From a virus, in the IMG/VR virus record IMGVR_UViG_3300021182_000386, positions 1 to 30,678 of that record: 30,678 bases of DNA. One strand, given 5' to 3'. Every line of letters starts with the position of its first letter. Position 1 is the stretch's first letter. The notes under the pieces are model-generated. The model worked only from the letters and a program-made list of their open reading frames with translations, had not been told where the DNA came from and did not search any database. A program made the translations under genes and the position numbers. Shown piece after piece: positions 1 through 7,254 of the stretch.

Positions 1-2417
1 TTGCAAGGATTGGAAAAACAATCTGTTTTAACTGCGGCAATGTAGTAAAAAAGGATACGGTTGGAACTGTAGCCCAATGGCTCGAAGAACAGAATGAAGA
101 AGCTAAATTTTATCTTGGCTTTCCAATGCATTTACATGAAGGAAGATCGGTTAAAGATGAGATAAATCTATTAAAGAAAAAGGGATTCTTTAGAATATAT
201 TTGAAAGAAAAACTTATTGATCTTAACGAAGCAAAAACTCTTCCGAGATCAAAAAAAGAAATTGTTGTAGTCCTTGACAGGTTCAAAGTTAAAAAAGGGA
301 AAGTAAGAGAAACCTTAGCAGAGTCAATTGAAACTGCATTTAATGAAGGCGAAGGTCGGCTGGCGACTATAAATGCCGATAACAATGAAGTTAAATATTT
401 CACCAAATTTTATGAGTTCTGCGGTATCAGGTATGAAGAACCTGATCCCCGTTTCTTTTCATTTAATAATCCATTCGGCGCCTGCCCTGTCTGTCAGGGC
501 TTTGGAAAAACAATGGGATATGAAATGGATCTTATTGTACCGAATCCGAAATTAAGTTTAATGGAAGGAGCAATTGCACCCTGGCGCAGTGTCAAATACA
601 GCAAATATCTTCGGGATCTTATCCGTAATAATGAAAATAGAATCCCGCTGAATGTTCCATTTAAAGAATTGACTGCTGAACAGGTTGGTTTCATTCAAGA
701 AGGATTTAGGGGATTTGACGGCATTAATGGGTTTTTCAAACATCTTGAAGACAGAACTTACAAAATGCATATAAGAATCCTGCTTAGCAGATATCGCGGC
801 TATACAATTTGTTCTGCATGCAGGGGTTCCAGATTAAGACGCGAATCACTTCAGGTAATAATTGATGATAAATCAATTCATGATATTGTTTTATTGCCGA
901 TAGAACGAATACTGGAGTTTTTTAATTTACTTGTATTAAACGATTATGAAAAAGCAGTTGCCGGTAGAATATTTGAAGAAATTGTAAAACGGCTTACATT
1001 TTTGAATGAAGTCGGACTTGGATACTTAACCCTCGATCGTCTCAGCAGCACACTTTCAGGGGGTGAAACACAGCGGATTAATTTGGCAACTTCACTTGGA
1101 TCCTCCTTGATGGGAACGTTGTATGTTTTAGATGAACCGTCCATTGGTCTGCATCCGCGAGATAATGCCCGGTTGATAAAAATATTAAAATCTCTTCGGG
1201 ATCTCGGTAATACAGTAATAGTTGTAGAACATGATCCGGAAATGATGAAAGAATCCGATCTTATATTTGATATGGGACCGCGTGCAGGAATTCATGGCGG
1301 TGAAATTGTAGCTCGAGGCACCTATGATGAAATCATGAAAAATGATAATTCGCTTACCGGGAAATATTTGTCGGGACAAATAAAAATTCCTGTGCCTGAG
1401 CATCGCAATACATCAGAGAGCCAATTCATTAAAATAACAGGGGCAAGAGAAAACAATCTTAAAAATATTACAGTTAGTTTTCCTCTTAAAAAGTTTGTAG
1501 CAGTGACAGGAGTAAGCGGTTCTGGTAAATCCACGCTTATTCATGATATTCTTTACGGCGGTGTTATCAAGAATAACGGAGGAAATCCGTCAAAGATCGG
1601 TAAGTTCGATTCAATTGAAGGGTCACGTTATATTGACGAAATTGAGATTGTAGATCAATCGCCGATAGGGAAGTCTCCGCGTTCAAATCCAATCAGTTAT
1701 GTAAAAGGATTTGAATTAATCCGTGAATTATATTCCAATACGCCTCAGGCAAGGGCGCGTGGATATAAACCCGGATTTTTTTCATTCAATGTTCCCGGAG
1801 GCAGGTGTGAAACTTGTCAGGGAGAAGGACTTATTACAATTGAAATGCAATTCCTTGCTGATTTATACCTCGAATGCGATGAATGTAAAGGAACGCGTTT
1901 TAAGAAAGAAGCCAGAGAAATTACATACCGGAATAAAAATATAGTTGATATATTGAACTTGACAGTAGACGAAGCTTTTGAATTTTTTGAAGGCAATAAT
2001 AAAATAGTTTCTATTCTTAAAGTTCTTTCCGATGTTGGATTGGGTTACATAAAACTCGGTCAACCGTCAACTACCCTTTCAGGCGGAGAAGCTCAGAGAG
2101 TTAAACTTGCTTTCCACCTTTCACAATCTAAATCAAGTCGGCATACTCTTTTCATATTTGATGAACCGACTACCGGATTACATTTCGATGATATCAGTAA
2201 ACTTTTGAAATGTTTTCAGATGCTTATTGAAAATCAAAATTCAATTATTATAATTGAGCATAATCTCGACATTATTAAATGTGCCGATTATGTAATAGAT
2301 CTCGGTCCTGAAGCGGGTGAAAAAGGAGGAGAAATCGTTGCAGTCGGAACTCCCGAAGAAATCGCAAATAATGAAAAATCCTATACGGGTAAATTCTTGA
2401 AAAAAATTCTTAATTAG
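1..2417 (+). CDS. uvrA: UvrABC excinuclease subunit A, N-terminus cut by window edge
   Basis: UvrA is the damage-recognition ATPase of nucleotide excision repair. The frame is open from base 3, so the real start lies upstream; about 804 residues are present against about 940 in the family, so the first Walker A is missing. Visible are a zinc-binding FNNPFGACPVC segment (near 465-495), a first ABC signature LSGGETQRINLA with LYVLDEPSIGLHPRD (1045-1160), a second Walker A GVSGSGKST (1510-1540), a second zinc module with CETCQGEG and CDECKGTRF (1805-1905), and the second signature LSGGEAQR with FIFDEPTTGLH (2075-2180). It is a chromosomal housekeeping gene, convergent with the protease that follows. 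Family assignment is firm. Confidence 0.97.
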   Translation, partial: ARIGKTICFNCGNVVKKDTVGTVAQWLEEQNEEAKFYLGFPMHLHEGRSVKDEINLLKKKGFFRIYLKEKLIDLNEAKTLPRSKKEIVVVLDRFKVKKGKVRETLAESIETAFNEGEGRLATINADNNEVKYFTKFYEFCGIRYEEPDPRFFSFNNPFGACPVCQGFGKTMGYEMDLIVPNPKLSLMEGAIAPWRSVKYSKYLRDLIRNNENRIPLNVPFKELTAEQVGFIQEGFRGFDGINGFFKHLEDRTYKMHIRILLSRYRGYTICSACRGSRLRRESLQVIIDDKSIHDIVLLPIERILEFFNLLVLNDYEKAVAGRIFEEIVKRLTFLNEVGLGYLTLDRLSSTLSGGETQRINLATSLGSSLMGTLYVLDEPSIGLHPRDNARLIKILKSLRDLGNTVIVVEHDPEMMKESDLIFDMGPRAGIHGGEIVARGTYDEIMKNDNSLTGKYLSGQIKIPVPEHRNTSESQFIKITGARENNLKNITVSFPLKKFVAVTGVSGSGKSTLIHDILYGGVIKNNGGNPSKIGKFDSIEGSRYIDEIEIVDQSPIGKSPRSNPISYVKGFELIRELYSNTPQARARGYKPGFFSFNVPGGRCETCQGEGLITIEMQFLADLYLECDECKGTRFKKEAREITYRNKNIVDILNLTVDEAFEFFEGNNKIVSILKVLSDVGLGYIKLGQPSTTLSGGEAQRVKLAFHLSQSKSSRHTLFIFDEPTTGLHFDDISKLLKCFQMLIENQNSIIIIEHNLDIIKCADYVIDLGPEAGEKGGEIVAVGTPEEIANNEKSYTGKFLKKILN

Positions 2418-2446
2418 AACGCAAATAACCGTTTTACGTTTGATAC

Positions 2447-4672
2447 TTATTTAATCAGCAACATCTTTTTCGTATTTATATAATTTCCTGCATGAAGCTG
2501 ATAAAAGTATACACCGCTTGAAAGTGCTCTGCCGTCTGATGAAAGTTGAGAGTTAAAATTGATCTTATAAATCCCCATTTGTTGCTCCTTATTAACAAGC
2601 ACAGCTACTTCCCTGCCAAGAATATCATAAATTTTTAATTGAACTTTACTGGTTGACGGAATCTGATAACTAATAATTGTACTTGGGTTAAATGGATTTG
2701 GATAATTATTAAACAATTCAAAATGGTCGGGAAGCGATGCTGATTGTTTTACAGACGTTGCCGTTTGATCTGCAACAATAATTGGTCTTATCCTGAAATT
2801 ATAATTTGATTTGATTCCCCATCCGTTTCCGTCATTATTATTCCTTGACGACCGGAGATTTAGTAAAGGACTGCTATTATCGACAAAAAAGCCAGTTGCA
2901 TTCCCGGAAGTAAAATAAACTACTATTTGATAATCCTTTCCTCCCGTGACCTTAACTTTCGTGCCGGTCAAATCAACATAGTTCCAGGAAAATAAAGTTA
3001 TATTGGACGAATTTAAGTTTACGGTATTGCCGATTTTTGTTCCAGGTAAACCATTTGAGTCAGACCAGACTTCAAAATATAGAGGACCTGAAATATTGTT
3101 TGTTACATATGAATGGAACATTACACCTGTAACCTGTCCTGATGAGGCCGGAGAAAATCTGACTGCTATCGGCTGATTTGGAGAGACATTTGTATATGCA
3201 TCACTACCCCATTGATCATAAGCAAAAATTGAATAATTTTTCTGAATCTGATTAACTAAATTTGCCATTGCATTAAATACATTCATTTTTCCATAACCCC
3301 ATTGAGGATTTGGAAGAGATCCTGTATAACTGTCGGAAGAAGAACTGCCGGTCAGATAAGATTTTATTTGTGCTGCATTGAGACCGGAATTTTGTTGAAA
3401 TAGTAAAGCAACGGCACCGCTGGTTACTGCACTTGACATACTAGTTCCCTGTTCAATCATATATCTGTTTCCGGGCATTACCCATGATGCGCTGATATTT
3501 ACTGCTGTAGAAGATTTTACCGAAACAACCGCCTCACCGGGCGAAGACAAATCAGGTTTCTGCATGCCGTCTCTTCTTGGACCAACACTGCTGAATGAAC
3601 AAATATTATCAGAACCGTCGGTACCTACATATGACAAACTCTGCAATGATGCATCTTCCCATCTCCATTTAGTAGCGAAAGCTCCTGAAGTAATTACTGT
3701 TGAAGCACTGCCGGGTGAATCGATGCAATATTTAGAATCGCCGTTTACTAGACTTGCTCCTATCGAACTGTCAAAAAGCCAGCCATGATAAATCATTGAA
3801 TTTTGTGAATTATTTGTAACAGTCAAGTTCCAAGTTCCTACTGCAGGATTATGATTACTTCCGTTGCTCACATATAAGTAAACTTCTCTGTTATTATTCT
3901 CAGTATAAACCTGATCATAGACATAAACAGTTCCATCTGTTGTTTCAACTGATGCATTTCCTGCCGATGTTGAATTTACAATTTTATTGTTAGGTGAAGT
4001 TACTTTACTTGAAACAGCTCCATTGGTGCTGAACCATAGATCAAAACCAAAAAAATTATTATTTACACCCATTACAGGTGTATAAGTAGGAACAGAGAAC
4101 GAAAAATTTACTGCGGCTGAATTTGCTATTGAACCCGTAATGTGTGCATTTGTGCCGTTTTCATTACCTGCTGCTGCACATACTGCTCTTCCTGCTCCTC
4201 CGTTAACAAAACTGTCAACAACTTCATCAAGCGCATCAGTACCATCATTAGGTCCTTCAAGTCCTCCAAAACTCATATTTACAACAATCGGTTCGCTAAG
4301 CTGTTTAGAAATTGCTGCTGCATAAGTTAATCCGTCAATAATAGAGTTATTAGAGAATGTACTGTCCCCAGCTTTAATAATTAAAAGATCAGCATCAGGT
4401 GCCATACCGGCATATTTTCCATTTGAAGCAGCGCCGTTACCAGAAGCACTACCAGCTGTATGGGAACCATGTCCAAAAACATCCTTCTCTCTGACAAAAC
4501 CGGAAGTGGATTTATTCAATTCCCCGTTGATATTGCTGTTTGAATATTCAACTCCGTAATTTAACCCCGACAAATTAACAGCATCCCGGTCTTGCGGACT
4601 TTTTTCACTTCCTTGTTTATTTAAAGTCTGATCCCAGATATAAACTACTCTGCTCTTTGTAGTATCTGTCAT
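2447..4672 (-). CDS. S8 (subtilisin-like) serine protease with T9SS sorting domain, 5'-truncated
   Basis: Secreted subtilase of 741 residues as readable. The catalytic His is H68 in GHGSHTAG, the oxyanion Asn is N170 in AAGNENG and the nucleophile is S411 in GTSMSSAV. The C-terminal 90 residues carry FNNYPNPFNPST, KIYDILGREV and GVYFYQL, a type A sorting domain for the type IX secretion system, so the protein would be exported and anchored or released at the cell surface. There is no signal peptide, and the catalytic Asp motif (D-[ST]-G-[IV]) normally found just before a TTKSRVVYIWDQT-like stretch is absent; the in-frame codon six before the ATG is already a stop (TGA). I infer that the gene was cut at about 4672-4690 by phage insertion and is probably inactive. 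The family call is firm; the cause of truncation is inference. Confidence 0.9.
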   Translation of the reverse strand: MTDTTKSRVVYIWDQTLNKQGSEKSPQDRDAVNLSGLNYGVEYSNSNINGELNKSTSGFVREKDVFGHGSHTAGSASGNGAASNGKYAGMAPDADLLIIKAGDSTFSNNSIIDGLTYAAAISKQLSEPIVVNMSFGGLEGPNDGTDALDEVVDSFVNGGAGRAVCAAAGNENGTNAHITGSIANSAAVNFSFSVPTYTPVMGVNNNFFGFDLWFSTNGAVSSKVTSPNNKIVNSTSAGNASVETTDGTVYVYDQVYTENNNREVYLYVSNGSNHNPAVGTWNLTVTNNSQNSMIYHGWLFDSSIGASLVNGDSKYCIDSPGSASTVITSGAFATKWRWEDASLQSLSYVGTDGSDNICSFSSVGPRRDGMQKPDLSSPGEAVVSVKSSTAVNISASWVMPGNRYMIEQGTSMSSAVTSGAVALLFQQNSGLNAAQIKSYLTGSSSSDSYTGSLPNPQWGYGKMNVFNAMANLVNQIQKNYSIFAYDQWGSDAYTNVSPNQPIAVRFSPASSGQVTGVMFHSYVTNNISGPLYFEVWSDSNGLPGTKIGNTVNLNSSNITLFSWNYVDLTGTKVKVTGGKDYQIVVYFTSGNATGFFVDNSSPLLNLRSSRNNNDGNGWGIKSNYNFRIRPIIVADQTATSVKQSASLPDHFELFNNYPNPFNPSTIISYQIPSTSKVQLKIYDILGREVAVLVNKEQQMGIYKINFNSQLSSDGRALSSGVYFYQLHAGNYINTKKMLLIK

Positions 4673-4830
4673 GCTTCTTATAACCGATCACGGATTTTGA
4701 GAAATATTCCCAAATAGAATGAGAAATCTTAGATAACATATCTTTTTGCGATTTCGGACAAAATGGCAGACTGGAATTACCCCCTATTAATAAACTATTA
4801 ACGAACCATTAATGGCGGCTCAAAATGGCA
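4673..4830. other. Probable host/phage junction with short repeats
   Basis: Gene-free stretch between the truncated protease and the last phage gene. It holds the 10-mer CAAAATGGCA twice in direct orientation (4759-4768 and 4821-4830), GAGAAAT twice (4699-4705 and 4721-4727), a perfect palindrome CCATTAATGG (4806-4815) and several ATTAA words. Repeated transposase-binding sites of this kind are expected at the ends of transposable phages, whose termini start with TG; a TG lies at 4672-4673, exactly where the protease frame starts to break down. The exact phage end cannot be fixed because the opposite end is not visible. Confidence 0.45.
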
Positions 4831-5064
4831 TTAAACGATAAATGAATCTAAACCCAAAGTCGCTAATTTTGCTTTGACTTCGGGAATAGTTCCCTTAAAT
4901 AGTTCGTTTGAACTGTCAGTTTGAGTATTACCGGAAACATCATTGAAATTCACAGATTGTGAAAGGCTTATGTTAAATTTACCATCCGGTGTTGTAGTAG
5001 CATTAATGCTAAGGTTAAAACTTTTTGTCCCTGTTGCTGGAATGGTTGCTAAATCAAGTTGCAT
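4831..5064 (-). CDS. Hypothetical phage protein, 77 aa
   Basis: Not recognised. A small protein with alternating polar and hydrophobic residues in its first 50 positions (SFNLSINAT, KFNISLSQSVNF) that look like beta strands, followed by a helical C-terminus (EVKAKLATLGLDSFIV). It is the last gene of the leftward block, 39 bases after the preceding gene, and the closest phage gene to the junction. Genes in this position are often accessory. The reading frame is plausible in codon content but no function can be given. Confidence 0.6.
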   Translation of the reverse strand: MQLDLATIPATGTKSFNLSINATTTPDGKFNISLSQSVNFNDVSGNTQTDSSNELFKGTIPEVKAKLATLGLDSFIV

Positions 5065-5103
5065 GTTACACCTAAAATTATTGATGACGTTTAAATGTTA
5101 TAG

Positions 5104-5526
5104 TTAATTGGATAAAGTTAGTCCGAAGTCAACCTTCAATAATCTAATCGGAGTTTTGATAGATTCCTTAAAAGTTTCATACTCAACCCGGTCCGGATCT
5201 GTGGTTGTTAAATCCCTCATTTTTAGTTCACGACCGATTGAATAACGTTCTGCAATTTGATCTTCGATTATTGTATCGAAATCTTTCATCATGCGGCAAT
5301 TATCAAGTATTGGTTTAATTGCTTCAAAAGTTAATTCGGTTGCCTCTATCTCGGCAGATTGAGCAGCAAGAAAAGCAGTTACATCATCTGTTTCCACTCC
5401 GAAATAATTAACATCACCATCAGTCTGATAATGAATTAATTTTTCTTGATTTATTGCTCGAAGCGATAAGGTTGTATTATCTTTTACAACTTCCTTAGCA
5501 CTGAAATATTTCACGGTAAACCTCAC
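5104..5526 (-). CDS. Hypothetical phage protein, 140 aa, overlapping the DGR reverse transcriptase
   Basis: Not recognised. A soluble 140-residue protein with an acidic middle and no membrane segment. Its start overlaps the end of the reverse transcriptase gene by 32 bases in another frame, so the two are probably translationally coupled. It ends 39 bases before the next small gene. No DGR accessory family other than Avd is expected here, so it may be a DGR-linked factor or an unrelated accessory protein. The overlap with the RT is the only contextual clue. Confidence 0.7.
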   Translation of the reverse strand: MRFTVKYFSAKEVVKDNTTLSLRAINQEKLIHYQTDGDVNYFGVETDDVTAFLAAQSAEIEATELTFEAIKPILDNCRMMKDFDTIIEDQIAERYSIGRELKMRDLTTTDPDRVEYETFKESIKTPIRLLKVDFGLTLSN

Positions 5527-6529
5527 TTTTATTATTTTTAATCAACCATTCACTTATAAACTCTCCATATCCTTCTGCAACTTTTAATATCTGCCGGACA
5601 ACATATAAGAGAGAATTTGTACGTTTCGAATGAGATAAATAAGAAGCAATGCGACTCATATCGGGATGTTTCTTTATAACTCGTTTTAATTTATAAAGCG
5701 ATCTCTTTCTAATTAATCGACTATTGTACCAAGTTCTGTAACCAACAAAATCAACACCGGATTTAATTTGAGCGATTTGTGTTTTGCTATTAGCTTCAAG
5801 TTTTAGACCATTCAACATAACCTTAATATATCTCAATACTCTTTTCAATTCTTCTTTTGTTTCACCGAGTATTACAAAATCATCCATATACCGCAAATAA
5901 TGTTTTCTTTTTAAATATCGTTTTATTAAATGATCAACCGGGTTAAGCATTAAGTTTGCAAGTACTTGTGAGGTTACATTACCAAGAGGCAGTCCGACTC
6001 CTGCTTCATTTTCATAAAACTTTTTAAGCAATCCGAGAGTAGGTTCACATTTAATAACTTTTCTTAATAGTTGTTCCATAACCTTATGATTAATCGAATA
6101 AAAGAACTTTGATATATCCACTTTTAGATAATATCCAGATCCTTTATAATTGACCAGGTACTTCTTAAGCAAGTCACTGGCCCGGTGTGTACCCTTTTCT
6201 CTTCTGCAGGCATAAGATGTATCAATAAATCTTGCCTCTATAATATCCCGGATAGAATTAAGAACTGCATGTTGAACAATCCGATCCTCAATGTGAGGAG
6301 CTTCAATTAATCTTTCTTTTGGATCGTAAACATAAAAAGCTCTTGCTGGTTTTATTTTGAAAGTACCGTCTTCAAGAGAGATAAGGATTCTGTTAAGGTT
6401 GGTTACTAATTCACTTTCGAACAGAAGAATATTGTGATGATAATTTTTGTTTTTCTTTACTTCCTGAAACGCTGCGAGAAGAGCTTCATAGGAACACCAT
6501 TTTTCTTTTAAGTTCCCAACTCTTTTCAT
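5495..6529 (-). CDS. Diversity-generating retroelement reverse transcriptase
   Basis: Reverse transcriptase of 344 residues that copies the template-repeat RNA into cDNA with errors at adenines. Palm motifs are visible in order: YLKVDISKFF (catalytic D138), GLPLGNVTSQ (residues 179-188; the SQ where group II intron RTs have QG is characteristic of DGR RTs), RYMDDFVIL (YMDD, residues 214-217) and VDFVGYRTW (motif 7). There is no maturase or endonuclease domain, and length fits DGR RTs. It lies directly downstream of the template repeat and Avd, in the same direction as the target gene. Retron and abortive-infection RTs are excluded by the paired TR/VR repeats. Confidence 0.96.
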   Translation of the reverse strand: MKRVGNLKEKWCSYEALLAAFQEVKKNKNYHHNILLFESELVTNLNRILISLEDGTFKIKPARAFYVYDPKERLIEAPHIEDRIVQHAVLNSIRDIIEARFIDTSYACRREKGTHRASDLLKKYLVNYKGSGYYLKVDISKFFYSINHKVMEQLLRKVIKCEPTLGLLKKFYENEAGVGLPLGNVTSQVLANLMLNPVDHLIKRYLKRKHYLRYMDDFVILGETKEELKRVLRYIKVMLNGLKLEANSKTQIAQIKSGVDFVGYRTWYNSRLIRKRSLYKLKRVIKKHPDMSRIASYLSHSKRTNSLLYVVRQILKVAEGYGEFISEWLIKNNKSEVYREIFQC

Positions 6530-6814
6530 TTTAATTGTCCTAAATAATCAGAAGTTCTTTCCATACTGGAAATACTATAATTATTATTCAGTTGCATTTT
6601 TGCCGATTGAGACAAGGATAAAGCTCCCTTTGATTAACATTCATCTAAATTGCCTTAGCAGTTTAGTTCTCAAGATTATCAGAGTCACGCGCGAGCGGAC
6701 ACATTTCTATTAGAATTAGTGCGATTATTATTCAGATTGACATTCCACGCACCGGCATTATTAGTATTATTCCAATTGCCGCCAACAAGAACGCACACAG
6801 TATCAAGCTTTACC
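6530..6814 (-). ncRNA. DGR template RNA region (Avd-RT spacer)
   Basis: The 285-base gap between avd and the RT gene contains no convincing coding frame and carries the template repeat. In studied DGRs the RNA copied by the RT spans the TR and flanking spacer sequence, where the downstream spacer helps prime cDNA synthesis. About 156 bases lie between the TR and the RT start, enough for such a primer/structure region. The RNA boundaries are inferred from position only. Confidence 0.6.
6686..6797 (-). repeat. DGR template repeat (TR)
   Basis: A 112-base segment that aligns without gaps to 7241-7352. On the coding strand it has 30 adenines and would encode an Asn-rich peptide (NWNNTNNAGAWNVNLNNN), the AAY-rich design typical of TRs because Asn codons can mutate to many residues without creating stops. 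It begins 18 bases after the avd stop codon and ends at the GC-rich block TGTGTCCGCTCGCGCGTG. Twelve differences from the VR all lie at TR adenines. Confidence 0.97.
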
Positions 6815-7165
6815 CTACTGTTCATCTTTACCGAGTTCCGTTTTAATCCAAGCACCGATCATCTTACCAACTTCATCTATCATTGTTTGTGAAATACGAT
6901 GTTTCTGTGAATCAATATATTTCAGTTCAAAAGCAAGATTCACAAATTGACGTAACATCTCATGCTTTACGTTTAGATCCGAAAATGTTGTTTTCTTATG
7001 AAACTTTTTATTAATCGTTATGGCGGCTTCAAATATCTCATAATTAAGTTCCCTTATTTTATTTGCGAGTAAATATTTTTCATGTTTTGGAAATTGTTTG
7101 AGCATGATGTTATTATAAACAATCATCTCTCTAATCTTTTTTACAATAAGTAAGTATTCTGCCAT
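6815..7165 (-). CDS. avd: DGR accessory variability determinant (Avd-like)
   Basis: A small basic, wholly helical protein of 116 residues. Avd forms a barrel-like pentamer of four-helix bundles that binds nucleic acid and the RT and is needed for mutagenic retrohoming. Features matching the family are the FPKHEKYLLANKIREL segment (the family has PK-x-E-x-x-x-L near the first helix turn), heptad-like helices through the middle, and a C-terminal GKMIGAWIK resembling the family's G-x-x-[IL]-G-[GA]-W. It sits between the target gene (62 bases upstream) and the TR (18 bases downstream), the usual place. Confidence 0.9.
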   Translation of the reverse strand: MAEYLLIVKKIREMIVYNNIMLKQFPKHEKYLLANKIRELNYEIFEAAITINKKFHKKTTFSDLNVKHEMLRQFVNLAFELKYIDSQKHRISQTMIDEVGKMIGAWIKTELGKDEQ

Positions 7166-7201
7166 AAAATATTTTTCCGAACGGTTTTAAATTTATTTCA
7201 T

Positions 7202-7254
7202 TCCGCTCGTTATCACTCGCTCCACATCTAAACACGAAGGCACGCGCGAGCGGA
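7202..7254. repeat. Inverted repeat bracketing the VR 3' end
   Basis: The arms TCCGCTCG (7202-7209) and CGAGCGGA (7247-7254) are perfect 8-base inverted repeats separated by 37 bases that include the target gene's stop codon. One arm lies inside the GC-rich 3' end of the VR, the other downstream of the gene; the TR has only the first arm. In Bordetella phage BPP-1 a hairpin/cruciform just after the VR promotes retrohoming. The long loop here makes the equivalence uncertain. Confidence 0.4.
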
